NCBI RefSeq assembly: GCF_014805685.1
Contig: NC_060886.1
Span: forward strand, 28,818,862 to 28,882,861
Direction of reading: 5' to 3'
DNA length: 64,000 nt
Origin: Silurus meridionalis
Lineage: Eukaryota > Chordata > Actinopteri > Siluriformes > Siluridae
Below the pieces are notes generated by a model. That model was not told the origin of the DNA, did no database searches, and saw only the letters and a list, made by a program, of their open reading frames with translations. Positions 20,577 to 32,266 of the stretch are shown here, piece after piece (position 1 is the stretch's first letter; every line of letters starts with the position of its first letter). The translations under genes and the position numbers were made by a program.

Positions 20577-21085
20577 CAGGGGGTTTTCAATGTTTTTCAG
20601 ATCAAGGACCCCTTAGGCAACACCTTAGGAGCAAAGGGGCAGGGACCCTCTAATACAAAATGTATCAAAAATAGCCACTGATATGAATTAATCTTATTAT
20701 GCTAGTTATAATAAAACAATTAGAAGTACACGTTGTAAACTGTTGTTGTACATGCATCCGCATATCCGTATATTTTTCATGTCCAAATATTTTAAAAAGA
20801 TTTATGCAACATAAACATATATTTTGGATTTACATTCAAATCTCAATTTATTGTTCACTGTTGTCTTTTTTTTAATATATCAAATTGCAGTTTTATACAA
20901 TTTCTATCAGGTGGGCTATTATACATTTACATGGACTTTAGCTTTGAATTTAATAGAATGTATTCATATATATTTTATATTGTTGAATAAAATTGTATAT
21001 TTGATGTTTTTACTTATATATATTTATTTTTTTTAATACAAAAAATTTTGTGATTCAACGTTCCTTAGCGTACCCCCTGCAGTTC
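20577..21085 (+). mobile_element. Non-autonomous hAT-like element (relative of 13637-14090)
   Basis: The left end CAGGGGGTTTTCAATGTTTT, TCAGATCAAGGACCCCTTAG matches the element near 13.6 kb (TCTTCAGTGTTTTTCAGGTC, AAGGACCACCCCTTAG). Right-end candidates (CCTTAGCGTACCCCCTGCAG) lie near 21065. AT-rich interior with no transposase. The right boundary is approximate. Confidence 0.65.
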
Positions 21086-21399
21086 ATTGATGGTACTGCA
21101 CGTGGTCATTAAGTGTAGGACATCGGAAAAACGTTTTTTAAAGATTGCTTGGACTTTGTAAATGTAGAACTGTTGCTGATTGTTTAAGAATTGTATTTCG
21201 AGTTGCTAGCACAGAAGCAGTGCAGTGCACTTTGATTGATAACTCACACAGGCTTTAATATCTCGTTTCTTCGCCAGCCTTGGCGCCAGACGATGTTAGA
21301 ATAGATTTTTAAAAATGTTATGCATAATGCCATCTAGATACTTCTTTACACAAAAAAGGATGAAGGAGTAGATAGGAAGTCACCTCAAGTCTCAGCAGT
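21086..21399. other. Unique spacer
   Basis: Nothing recognised. Confidence 0.4.
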
Positions 21400-21740
21400 T
21401 GGCCAATTCCTTCTGTTTTTTGAATCTAACATTGGCAGCTAGACGAAGCCTGTGAATGGAACACAGCGGTTGGAGAGAGAAGACTGAAGACAAATTGGGC
21501 TGCGGCATTCAGGATCCGTTGGAACCCCCGTGGCTGTTCTAAACACTTTGATTCCAAGGCTACTGAGGAGAATGTGGTTAACCGTGTCAAAAGCTGCAGA
21601 ATGGTCCAGATGGATCAGGCCTTTTATGACGGTTTAGCTGACCTAGCAGTGGGAAGCTTTGATAATTGCCACAAGGGCAGTTTCTTTCAAGTGATGCTGA
21701 CTTGAAGCCAGGCTGGTTAGCATCTGAGAGCTGTGTGAGT
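21400..21740 (-). mobile_element. L2-like LINE reverse transcriptase, internal fragment
   Basis: Minus-strand reading gives QPGFKSASLE, a frameshift, TALVAIIKAS, then LIHLDHSAAFDTVNHILLSS followed by LGIKVF. LDxSAAFDTVNH is reverse-transcriptase motif A with its catalytic Asp intact, in the wording used by L2-type fish LINEs. Frameshifts and a stop show it is dead. It covers a different part of the polymerase than the L2 copies at 33.5-35.1 kb. Confidence 0.8.
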
Positions 21741-22640
21741 GACGGGTAACTCATTAGAACGACTCGATTGCAATAAAGGAGAGCGAGAAAAAAATGGAGG
21801 TGGTTGTCAGAAGTATTTATTGGGAACTGTAGTAGAATAGGGACCACCTGGGCAGGCTTGGAGCGTTGTGGATTCTATGCATTGTACTGGAAAGGGTTGG
21901 GATGAATGTAAAATTTGAAGAAAGGTTGTAAGAGTGGGAATGGAAGCAAAGGATGAAAACTTGATCAATGGTGGATGGAGTTAGAAGTAAAGGAGAATAG
22001 GGTTGAACAGAGAAGAAGAGTTTTGATTCATTCTCAGCAGGGTATTTGGTGTCAAAAGAGACAAACAAAGATTTCTGTGGAAATCAACAGTAGAAAAACC
22101 ATTCACCAGATTTAAGATATGTACTGAATAGAAATAGTCTGTGTATAAACATTTAAAGTGGCCATAAGGAAAAAGTTGGGAAATGCTCTGCCTTTGGAAA
22201 AATGCTGAATGGCATGTAAAGAATGGCATGCGTTCATTACTGGGGTCCGAAAGTGACTAGGGCAGATTCAATTGAATCTTTATATGAATTCTGTTATATA
22301 TTATTTAACAGGCTTAATGGCATTTTTTCAAACATGACCACAAAATTCGTTCGAATCTGTAAAGGGTCTACTTTAATTTGTATACACTCATAATGACAAC
22401 AAAATGCTGTGCTTTTGTAAAATATAGAAAACAGACAGGGGGCGCTCTCTGCCATCGCCGTCAACTCTCTTCACAGACACAAATAAAACAACCTGAGTCT
22501 TAGTAAATACTCACCTGACAGACAATAAATATTTGAATAGACTACTTTTAAATACATTGAAAACAAATATTCTCTGATTATGTAATCCGTATAAAAGTTA
22601 GAAGTGGTACAATTTCTTCAGTATCACCTCATTAACCGTC
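21741..22640. other. Unique spacer
   Basis: Purine-rich plus strand with several short open frames on the other strand that follow from composition. No recognised element. Confidence 0.4.
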
Positions 22641-22649
22641 CGTGCGGAA

Positions 22650-22870
22650 ACATAGCAAAATTTTAAAGTCAGGTACTAATGGAGATGAGGAGGCCTGGGC
22701 ATTCACAGTTATCCCAAAGGTGTTCAATAAGTTTGAGATTGATAGTAGAAGATCTTCCATGTTGTGCCTCCAAATTTGTTGTAAGTGGTTGGGGATGCTG
22801 TTTCATGCATTTTGAGTCTTTTTACACGGTTCTCATGCTAAACATGGCTAAAAAAACCATTTGGACATAG
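22650..22870 (+). mobile_element. MITE-like element (family A), fragment
   Basis: AAAGTCAGGTACTAATGGAG, GAGGAGGCCTGGGCATTCAC, ATCCCAAAGGTGTTCAATAA, TTTGAGATTGATAGTAGAAG and ATCTTCCA, in family-A order; it also keeps CCAAATTTGTTG and TAAGTGGTTGGGG from the right part. Confidence 0.65.
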
Positions 22871-23589
22871 GATGGAGTATTTCTGTGGCAAATACTCTTG
22901 TATAAGTTTTGGAAAGTTGTATTTATTTATGTATTCACTTCTTTTCGAGTGGTAGCCCAAGAAGACCAAGTGCATTTAAGACTATAACCTTTTTGTTACG
23001 GTTTTATTTTCAGCGACATCACAGCTGCGCATGCTCATCGCTTTTAGCCCCGCCCACCATCTGTTTTCGAAAAGAAGCGTAAAGCTGTATCTTTCTTGTA
23101 TAAATCTGATCGAGCTAATTCTACTCGATAGGTATTCAAAATGAACATGAGATTGACTGAAACTGTATGTGTTAATCAATTCTTATTGAACTGCCCCCTA
23201 GAAACAAAACACTTTCACTATCAAATTTCTATACATCAAAAAAACACAATAAATGTGAGTTTGTTTATGCATCAGAGCAGAAACAAATCATTAGGGCAAG
23301 GGGGGGACACGGCCAGATGGCTAGCTTTTGTTGTTTATAAGCTATTGTTGAAGCGACTGTGTGGGTACGGGAGCAATAGTGGGACAGTGATATGGATGGG
23401 TTTCAGAAATCTCTACAGACAGAACAAACATTTTCCTTCAAGCACCCATTTCCTCTATTTTGATTATAGTCTTTCGCTTCCTTGTTGTTTTGAATTGGCA
23501 GCCAATGTTTTGGCAGCACACTGGCATTGACTTGGAAATAGTTTTGAACTCTACTTAGCTTCAGTTCATTTCCCTGTATATGAAATAAA
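22871..23589. other. Unique spacer with a GC-richer patch
   Basis: A GC-richer stretch (CATGCTCATCGCTTTTAGCC, CCGCCCACC) at 23020-23060 may be the edge of an unrecognised repeat. The 129-codon frame at 23141-23530 has no recognised motif and reads like chance. Confidence 0.35.
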
Positions 23590-23900
23590 TCACAGATTTT
23601 GAATGGACATTGTTCCGAAGAAGCTTTTCAGAGATAACAAATTTATAAAGTACCTATAATTTTGTTTCTTAGAGTTGTAAGTTTATCCCTAATGAGTGAG
23701 CTAGTAGTGAACGTACCAAGGAAAAACTCCCTGAGATAACATGAGAAAGAAAAGCTTGACTCAAAATGGGACATGTCCTCATCCTTGACACCAAATGTTT
23801 ATTCATTACAGTTACATCATTGTTGAGGTGCTGTTCAGTGATAGGTGCTGAAATGCAAAACTGTTCAACAATTAGTGCGATGACTTCAGACCACCTCAAG
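23590..23900 (+). repeat. Interspersed repeat (family B)
   Basis: GAATGGACATTGTTCC, TTTATCCCTAATGAGTGAGC, CAAGGAAAAACTCCCTGAGA, TAACATGAGAAAGAAAAGC, GACATGTCCTCATCCTTGAC and CAGTTACATCATTGTTGAGG. The fullest plus-strand copy in the window. Confidence 0.78.
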
Positions 23901-25245
23901 AAAATATCAAAACGAGTCATGTGGACAGTACAGCAAGAAGAGAGACTTTTATGGAGGGAAAAAGGTGTTTAAGCCTTTTTTTTTTTATCAAGGCATATCA
24001 TGAACAAGAACGTTGGTCTGATCGTGTCAGCTGTGTCAACTGACCAGTGTTTTTCTTGTGTGGATCAGTTTATGACTGTAGTACCTTCTAAAATTAGGAC
24101 AAAAGAGACCCTAGAGTGGTTTACATTGGCATCATGTTTGTACAGTCTGACAAGCAAAATCGCAAAGGACTATTAAAAATCACACAGTGTGCACTGGCAC
24201 TGGTCAGGAAAGCAGTTAAAGATCCAAGGGCTACATGGAATAAGCCTCAAAGAAAACTAAACTGGCATTGCACTCCATCGCCAACGTCTCAATGCACTCT
24301 GGAAGGTTTTATTATTAAAGCAAAGCCATGTTGATGTTTCAAATATTGTGTAGCAAACTTCAAACAAGCTTCAATGAAAACTTCAATAACAGATCTTGCT
24401 ATATTACCATGAAGCTTAGATGATATGGAGCATCCGCCATTCAAGTCTCTATGTACAAGAAATAACTATACTGTAGAAATGATGTTTTGAAAGCAGATCT
24501 ACCATGCGATCAGATTCAAAAAACCCACTGTGGTATAGGATGCAATAAACCCACGGATCTTATCCACAGGTATTGCAGACCTTCCATGTGCCTGTACATC
24601 AAATATCGGTATTTAAGATGAGATTTACTGTCAATCGTTGGGGAAAGAATGAACTTCTGGGCAGCATCAAGGCCATAAGAGCGAGATCATGACCCTTAAA
24701 CTTTAATTAAAATGTGGAGCAGACAAAAGCGGTGCGAAGAGGCCCGGAGGTGGAGTGTCGTCTGAGGAGGCGAGAAAATATGACCTAGCAATCCAAGTAA
24801 TGCTTTGAAAACTGCTTTGAAAAAACCTGCGAATATGGTCTTTATTTAAGTTCGGGAACAGAGGTATAGACAGGGGCACTGCAGGAGCGGTCTGAACTGT
24901 AAGGCGAGTTCCGAACTGATGGAACGAGACCTACAGAAATCTAGCCATCAAGATGTTTCTATATAACAACATGCTATTTTGTCAGTCAGTATACCTGTAC
25001 AAATGCATTCTAAGGACTTGGAAGATGCTGCTACATGGGGTTATTCATTGCAGTAAGCATTTCTAACAAGTTACAGGGCAATTCTATGCATGGTTATGGA
25101 GCCTAGAAACATGGACGTCTTTCTTGTACCCTATATAGGTCAGATAAGGGCTGAAAGGTAGAAGGCTGCTGGTTTCGGCTTTGGCTTTATAGGCGACCTG
25201 AGGTTTAAAAGATACCTCTTGGAACTAGTGAAAATGAAAGAAAGG
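23901..25245. other. Unique spacer
   Basis: No element recognised. A GC-richer piece at 24650-24770 (CATAAGAGCGAGATCATGAC, AACTTTAATTAAAATGTGG, GGAGTGTCGTCTGAGGAGGC) is a weak candidate non-coding regulatory sequence. Confidence 0.35.
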
Positions 25246-25249
25246 TGTT

Positions 25250-25395
25250 TAATACTTGTCACAGGGAAATTCTTTTACTGGGAATCTGGAGTCAGACATG
25301 ATACAGCAAAGGCTTTGCTCAAGGGCCCCAAGAGTGACAGCTTGGCAATACAAGGGCTTGAACATCTTTATCTTTAGCAGGTCAATAATTTCCGT
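25250..25395 (-). mobile_element. tRNA-derived SINE (second type), decayed
   Basis: Plus-strand text AGTCAGACATGATACAGC, TTTGCTCAAGGGCCCCAAGA, GTGACAGCTTGGCAATAC and AGGGCTTGAACATC matches the minus orientation of the SINEs at 39.3-39.6 and 48.5 kb. The GGCTTGAACxxC part is the complement of the RNA polymerase III B box. Confidence 0.65.
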
Positions 25396-26049
25396 TTGTA
25401 GACCAGTGTTATTTATTCAGATCACAGAAGACCTGATAAATAAATAACTGCTGTCTTGTCAAAATAGTACCCTGTGTTGCATGGGGTATTTTACTTGCAC
25501 ATGGTGGTCTATGGGAGGTAGTAAGTCTTCAGAGGGGCTGTATCATCTTTGACCCCATTTGCGAAGAGAAGTATACAGGCCTTCTACCTTTACATCAATT
25601 GTTCCATTAGTAATGAACTAGAAATCTAGAAGAATCACTATTCCTAAGACAAAAACATCTTCTATGGGTTAAGTGAAAAACCGTACACATGAGCCCGAGT
25701 AAAAGGGCAGTGTCCATATCAATTCTAAAAAAAAAAAGCAGCCCTAGCTTGGCTTTTAGCAATTAGTGCAGGAATATTATGTTCTTAACATTTCCAGGTA
25801 GAGCACATTGATTAAGCACACACGCTAACCTCCAGAGCAGCACGGGCTGTCAGCCTGATGTCTCGGAGCAGTGTTCCATGATGACCTGAACTGAAAACAC
25901 ACACATAACAAAACTGCAACTCCTAGGATTACAGACAGCGCCTTTTTCTATCTCACACGTTTCTGACTACGTGCCCCGCCATCCTGCGACTTTTCAGAAT
26001 GTGACTTTCACACTCGCGACAGAAATGCATTTTCATTTTCAATCCGAGG

Positions 26050-26170
26050 ATGAACCTTCCTCGACCCGAATTCCTAGAAGACAGACCTCTAAATTGATTT
26101 AATACCTGCCAGGGTTTTCGGGTTTTAATTACGCAAACCTATTCCTGTGGCAATTCTGTGGTTAAAAAAA
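26050..26170 (+). promoter_or_regulatory. Candidate conserved non-coding element
   Basis: Non-repetitive, with CTAAATTGATTTAATACC, TGCCAGGGTTTTCGGGTTTT and AATTACGCAAACC. No coding frame. Appearance only. Confidence 0.25.
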
Positions 26171-26317
26171 AAAAGCCGTTCTGGAATAAGAGGTCGTTCG
26201 CAGTGTCGGGTTCAGTGCTAATCCTGAGTTTTAGATTCTGATACTGCTTCTGTTTACTTTCTTGAAATTCTTGTTTTTACATGTCATTTTTTATTAAATA
26301 TGAGTGACAAAAAACTA

Positions 26318-26334
26318 AAAAAAAAAAAAAAAAA
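26318..26334 (+). repeat. Poly-A tract
   Basis: About 17 A residues followed by GTGAAAAC. No convincing retroposon body or target duplication upstream. Confidence 0.7.
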
Positions 26335-27510
26335 GTGAAAACTTTAAAAAATATTGAGCTCTTTAACACCATGGCTTAATGGACTGGGTTGCCAGGTGTG
26401 TGCTTTTTCCCAGGCTTCATTTCAACTGGCAGCACATGGATTATTTATTTATTTTCTTTTATAAATTTTTTTGTATTCATTACCTGGAAGTGAATCTTGT
26501 CAACTGGACTCTTATCTGAGTGGATCGAAACGCTTCACTTCTCGAGCAAATTCTTTAGTCAGGGGGAAGTTGGCAGGATTCCACAAATCTGTACGCTCCA
26601 GGGTTGAGAATCCTCCCCTCCCTGGATAGCCTCGTTAAGGTACAAGTGGGAGGTAAGTGTGGAGAGGGGGGTGTCAGGAGTAAGGGAAGTCGTTCAGATG
26701 TACTTGCTAGAGAGAAAAAAAGAAGAAAAAGAAAGTATAGGGTATGTGAATGCGAATGTGGGAGTGGATGGGAAGGGGCTTTTTGATAGGGGTTCTGGTC
26801 TTGATTTTGTTGAGGATAGATGAGAGAGCAGATTTGTCCACATGCACCTGGACATAGATGGCCTTTGTCACTCCTGTCTCAAAAAATCTTCTCTGTCCAA
26901 GATTTCTATCCTCAAAACTGTCATTTGTCATTCAGATGCAGGTACATGGCTGATTTTGATCCTGAGGTGTTGCTTTTTTTTATTCGTACTCAATCATTTT
27001 ATTTTATGGCAAATATTAATTCAAGATCATTACCTGACCTTGGTGAGCAAAACGTTTTTGGGATCCTTTTTGGATGCAGATAGTATGGTAGCCCTGGAAA
27101 TAGTACGCATGTCAGAAAGGTTCTGAAAGTTTCCGAAATTCTACACATTCAATTTTTAAGCGCTTTAGAAAGTGCAGTCAGTGACTAGAAAACAATTTTA
27201 TTAATACTAATTAACAAACTTACAATTCTAAAACCATTGCTTTTAACATACAGTAGAATAAGTCTATTTATTGCTCGAACAGCTTCCATTCTTCTAAAAA
27301 TGCTTTCCACTGGTCCAGTTCAAGGTTAAAAGTGTTTAGTGAGGTAAAGTTTAGAAGGTCGAGTTCAGAGACCTCTTCGATCTAGTGACATTTGACTTTA
27401 TACAGTATAGGTGCAGTAGGAAGGTGTTTACATACTTTAACACTGTGTTAAGGCTTTCAAGGTTATGAGGAAAGAGACTGTAGGAGTGATTAGAAATGAT
27501 TGGTACATTC
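26335..27510. other. Unique spacer with a purine-rich patch
   Basis: 26650-26800 is strongly G+A-rich on the plus strand. No gene or known repeat recognised. Confidence 0.4.
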
Positions 27511-27605
27511 CAGCGCCCGCATTAGCTATAGGCAGAGCAGGCAATTGCCAAGGAAGGTGGGGCTTCAATAACCGTAACATTCCTATACGCCAGTTGACCA
27601 ATCAA
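27510..27605 (+). mobile_element. Possible hAT end (AGGCAATTGCC type)
   Basis: CAGCGCCCGCATTAGCTATA then GGCAGAGCAGGCAATTGCC and GGTGGGGCTTC. The CAG start plus AGGCAATTGCC palindrome is typical of a vertebrate hAT end. The opposite end was not found. Confidence 0.45.
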
Positions 27606-29035
27606 GGTGGGCAGAATTAGATTAAACTATCAATTGGATATAAAATAACTGTCACTCACATGAAGCTGAAAGTAGGTAGTAGGTTCATGATTTTAAAAGC
27701 TCTTTCATGAGGTGATTCCAGTATCCAATGGATGCAACATGAGCTACAAGTTAAGACATGCACTTCTCCTTCTCTTTTTTATTGAATGGTTTTATTGCCT
27801 GGAGAGGGAATCATTTTTTTTGAGGGGCTCCATTGCTTGTATGATGTCCCACTCTGTGCTCTTGGGAAGAAAGCTGTGAAGATGCCTTGCATCTTTTTTA
27901 TAAAGGTTGTGACAAGGTTATGATCCCCAGTGAGACAGCATTCATGGTGCTGTAAAGAGCATCAATGGCCACCATGAACGACTTTAACATAGCATGTCTA
28001 AAAATCCCTGCAGGAAAGCTGCAGTAGTGCTGTAGAAATCGGGCAGCGCATCAGGACAATTTGCAAGACACATTGTACTTAGGGGCTTGTGTTTAGGAGT
28101 GTCCCCCAGATCAGAGGTTCCTCATCTGCACTAAACTGCAAGTATGTTGTGTAATTCATCACCTGATAAATGATTTGTCAGTCAGTTTGTCAGTTGGTCA
28201 GTTAGTTTGTATGTTTTAGAGCTTATCAAGGAGGTTTCTAGAACTTTTTTCTTACTATATCTGAAAAATCCTTTCAGCATCTGAATTTGTCGAAACACAG
28301 TGGCGATGAATCAGCCCGAGGCATATCTTCAGACGTGGATGAAATTGTGTTTAAAGTACATTAGACTTGGTTGACTGGATGTTATGTGAATAAGTATCGA
28401 CATGTGGTGTTCTAGATAATGCATCTAACTAATGCTATGCCTACACTTTGTATTCCAAAAACACACTTGGTTGGTTGGTTTTCAAGGATTTTTACCATTA
28501 GGCAATTCAAAGGATACCCACCTGTCAGAATGGCAAAGAAAAAAAGCATAACAAATCTAAATAGTTTAACGGGTTTTCGTACAGAACTTCTCAACTGCTG
28601 ACAGATAATACAGCATACCTTCAGGATGCTTCTATTTCTGCCACCTGTGTCATTGACTAATGCCTTGGCCAGGTCCACTGAGGAAAGTAGATTTTTATAT
28701 GTCTATCAACCGTCTTGTTGATTTTGCCATCAATCTGTGCAAGAGCCATGCTTTCAATTGTCATTGAGGTTCCGTTTATTCTATCCGCTTGTCACTGCTG
28801 CTATTTCTGCCTGTTAGGGAGCCGTCACATCACTTTCCAAGTTATTCGATTGGATTTTCGTTAGCCGACAAAGGGTCCTCGGTCGATGCACCTTGCTGGG
28901 CACTTTCCCTCACTTTGCATCTTGACCGTTTTGAGTTCATTCAGAACAGGGTTGCCATGTCTTCAAGGATTTTCAAGAACAATTTTGCCTTAGTGTGATG
29001 CAATATTCAGTCAATTTTCAATTCTCAAATTGATC
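27606..29035. other. Unique spacer
   Basis: No supported gene. 28170-28215 is a small degenerate run of GTCAGT(T) units. Short frames on both strands near 28.4-28.7 kb lack recognisable motifs. Confidence 0.4.
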
Positions 29036-29039
29036 ACTC

Positions 29040-29570
29040 CCCACTGAACATCAACAGCTCCTGGAGAGATCGTGAAGAGCACCAAATACCTTGGTGTTCA
29101 CTTGTTGCAGAACCTCATCTGTTCCCTCAACACCAGCTCTGTAACACAGAGGCCCAGCAGCATCTCTACTTCCTGAGAAAGCTAAAAGAGGTACAGCTTC
29201 CACCACACATCTTAATAACCTTCTACAAAGGAACCATCAAAAGCATCCTGAGCAGCTGCATCACTGCCTGGTTTTGGAACTGCATTGTCGCAGATCGCAA
29301 GACCCTACACCTGATAGTGAGGAAGGCTAAGAAAATCATCGGGGTCTCTCTTTCTTCCATCATAGACATTTACACCACACGCTGTATCTGTAAATCCACC
29401 AGCATTGTGGTTAATCACACAAACAACTCACACACTCTTCACTCTCCTGCCGTCTGGAAAGAGGTACAGAAGCATTCAGGCCTCACATGCACACTGCGTA
29501 ACAGTGTTTTTCTCACAAGCCATCAGACTCCTCAACATAAAGAAACTGAACTGCACTTAACTTGGAAAGT
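29040..29570 (+). mobile_element. Rex1-like LINE, reverse transcriptase C-terminal fragment
   Basis: Plus-strand pieces in order: EIVKSTKYLGVHLLQNL, then (after a frameshift) HLYFLRKLKEVQLPP, ILITFYKGTIKSILSSCITA, WFWNC, RKAKKIIGVSLSSIIDIYTT then RCICKSTSI and HSPAVWKEVQK. LGVHI.EDL, YFLR.LK, FY..TIESIL..CITAW and DIYT.RC are the thumb and C-terminal signatures of Rex1-like fish LINEs. It starts right after the palm, so only the last part of the polymerase remains, with several frame breaks. Confidence 0.78.
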
Positions 29571-30285
29571 AATGAAAAAATTTGTTAATGATGAACTTCC
29601 ACATCGGCGTGTATAATTTTTATGCTATAGGCTCAAACCGAGTTCCTGCCACAGCACAAGCATTGTTGAAGGTAAGAGATGGTATGATTTGATGTCTTTT
29701 AGGAAAACAAGGACTGACACAAACAGGCAGAGTTGCATTATGTGGATGGAGTGGCTTAGTAAAAAAAAAAAACAAGCAAAGAAATGCAGACAAAATGCAT
29801 TATACGCCTGTCATCTAACCTGATATTAAAGGCAAGCAAGTAGGGGTTGTGTGCTGGAGAGATGAGCGGTGGATAAAAAAGGGTAAAGCGGGAAAAGAAA
29901 GACGACCAGAAAAGAACAAATAGTGTTCAGAGTGAGATGCTACCATAATGTCAATCCGCCATCATGTCAATTTTTCATAAAGCTATGTTTTACGTGTCTA
30001 CGTGAGAAATGCAAAAAAAAAAGCTTTTTTAATCTCCAATACAGAGTGTATTCTCTAAAATAAAAAAATAAATCCCCGTTGTTTTTGTGAACCGATGACA
30101 AGAGAATATGACGGCTGTGGTATAGAGTGTGTATCGTGCAAGTCAAGAAGGACTGACTTCCAATCGAGTGCTAAGCAAAGCATTAAAGTGTGAGCCACAG
30201 CAGACATCCATCACCAGGTGACAAGAAGAAAAAATGGTAAAAAAAAAAAAACACCTACAAAACCAAACTTGTTCCAATATGTCAG
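29571..30285. other. Unique AT-rich spacer
   Basis: Poly-A runs at 29761 and 30238 only; no bounded element. Confidence 0.4.
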
Positions 30286-30289
30286 TGCC

Positions 30290-30440
30290 CCTGTGCAGAA
30301 ATCCATAAAGATATGCTTTACATGGGTTGGGGGGGTGGGGATCTCCTGCTCCAGAGCTCTCAACCCTTTTAAACACCTTTGAGATCTACTGGAATGTTGA
30401 CTGCACCCTAGGCTTCATTACATTTTCTAGCATTAAAACA
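30290..30440 (-). mobile_element. MITE-like element (family A), fragment
   Basis: CCTTTGAGATCTACTGGAAT, GTTGACTGCACCCTAGGCTT and CATTACATTTTCTAGCATTA are the reverse complement of the family-A middle. An old piece beside a second one at 30600. Confidence 0.55.
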
Positions 30441-30599
30441 TCTTTTTGTCTGAAATCCAAAACCGGGTGTATATTAGAGCTACAGGACAAAATATGGCCT
30501 GAAAAAATCCATATGTGGTTCTTTGCCAAACGGCATTACAAAATTAGAGGCAAACAATTGTATAGGATGTCTGTGGATGCTCTAGCATGAAATATTCCT

Positions 30600-30855
30600 T
30601 CCATTTAAACAAGGAGACCCAAGCCAGCTCCATGAAAATATGGTGTCCATGGGTTGGAGTGAAAGATCTCCTGCTGTAGCTCGAGGACTCTTTATCTCAC
30701 CTCTGCCTCGGTATCTAACATTACTAATATATCACAAATCTCCACATGCACACTCCGAAACCTAGTGAAACATCAAGTTCTTTAACATGGAAGCTAAGTG
30801 TGGAATACGATGTTCAAATAGTACATTCAAATCTTATGGTCAAGTGTAAAGATAC
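30600..30855 (-). mobile_element. MITE-like element (family A), fragment
   Basis: AGCCAGCTCCATGAAAATAT, GGTGTCCATGGGTTGGAGTG, AAGATCTCCTGCTGTAGCTC, ATCACAAATCTCCACATGCA, CACTCCGAAACCTAGTGAAA and GATGTTCAAATAGTACATTC are reverse complements of the family-A sequence. Only here and at 30290 is the family in this orientation. Confidence 0.68.
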
Positions 30856-31316
30856 AAGAAATTAAAAACGATTAGGGAAATACATATTTAATTACTGCTT
30901 GGCAAGCAGGGCTGCATTTGTACAGATGTGGCAACCCTAGAGTATAAAGTATGTACAGAATGCTGCTATAAAAAAAAAAAATTATAAAAATATCATAGAG
31001 AAACTCAGTAGAACAGAGAGTGGCATCACAGACAGGAATCTCACACAGCAAAGCAAGAAACCCAATGACCACAATTCAACACAAGTCTCCTTTCACTGTA
31101 GCCACAACTACATACATCATCTCTGGCAGAAGCATCAATATTAACCTCATAAAACAGGCCCATTTTTTTTGTGAATTACAGTTTTCCAGGGGATTAGAAA
31201 TGAAGGCAAATTGTCTTATATATAATAAATCTTGCAGTTTGCTACAGATGCAGGTTGCGAGCCCTGACTGGATAGCTCACGGCATTCATTTTAAAGAGAT
31301 GACGCCTAATGGCTGA

Positions 31317-31860
31317 AATTTGATTGGTTTGAAACCCTAGACACAAACTACTTGTAGCAGCTCAAGTGAGAGCAACGATAGAAAATAAATGTATTTTTTA
31401 GTTTAATTTAATAAATCAGTGATTCTGAGATTAGGAGAGTTTGCGCCAGCAACAAAGGCCTTGCTGGCCCTGATGGCCTTCCACTGTTGTGTGCTCAGGT
31501 TAAACTTTTGGAAAAAGAGCATCGTAATGGAAACACGATCATCTTACCGCATTTTGCGACCGCTCTGAAACTCCATATGGAGACATTACTGTAGATAAAG
31601 AGCCTCAGTTGTTTAAAATCGGTCAAACAGCGAGTTCGATTTGTATTCAACGCTCATGAACGTACCTCACGCACCCTAAAATAACTGTACTCAAATCATC
31701 CACTTACTATTAGTCACCTGTTTTGTGTTTTTGGTTTGCGTTTTTTTGTGCATGTGTGAGGCAAAGGGCATTTTCATATATTTTTTTGCATGTGCACGAT
31801 GGCACATTTCTGCATAAAACAACCGTGCAATTCAATCTCAAAGTCATTACCAAGCCTAAT
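31317..31860. other. Unique spacer
   Basis: No supported element. Confidence 0.4.
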
Positions 31861-31864
31861 GGCT

Positions 31865-31868
31865 TGTG

Positions 31869-31918
<50 letters not shown>
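31865..31918 (+). repeat. (TG)n microsatellite
   Basis: About 26 TG units with one CG interruption near the start. Confidence 0.95.
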
Positions 31919-31919
<1 letters not shown>

Positions 31920-32028
31920 TTGCGTATGAGGCCAAACCTTTTCGAATGGAAAATGTCTTCTTTCTCTCCTGCTTTATCACTTCCTTATTTCCCCCTTTGC
32001 TTTTTTTTTCCCCCACACAGTTGTGCCA

Positions 32029-32029
32029 C

Positions 32030-32084
<55 letters not shown>

Positions 32085-32092
32085 ACACACAC
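32029..32092 (+). repeat. (CA)n microsatellite
   Basis: About 31 CA units with one AG interruption; it faces the TG array 110 bp upstream. Confidence 0.95.
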
Positions 32093-32226
32093 CGTTTCAC
32101 TTCATTTTACACTTCTGCGTGCAGAAATGCTATTTGCTGAAACCGTGCACATACAAACATGCACACACTCATCCGATTAAATAGTGCTATCGTTCTTTTC
32201 TTCCTAAAGAACAGGACTAGATGCAA

Positions 32227-32227
<1 letters not shown>

Positions 32228-32265
<38 letters not shown>
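32228..32265 (+). repeat. (CT)n microsatellite
   Basis: About 19 CT units; third simple repeat within 400 bp. Confidence 0.95.

Positions 32266-32266
<1 letters not shown>

Noticed and set aside
23141..23530. A 129-codon frame as a gene
   Set aside because: No motifs; mixed low-quality composition in AT-rich unique DNA.
31723..32180. Overlapping long open frames on both strands
   Set aside because: Produced by TG/CA repeats (poly Cys-Val or His-Thr translations).
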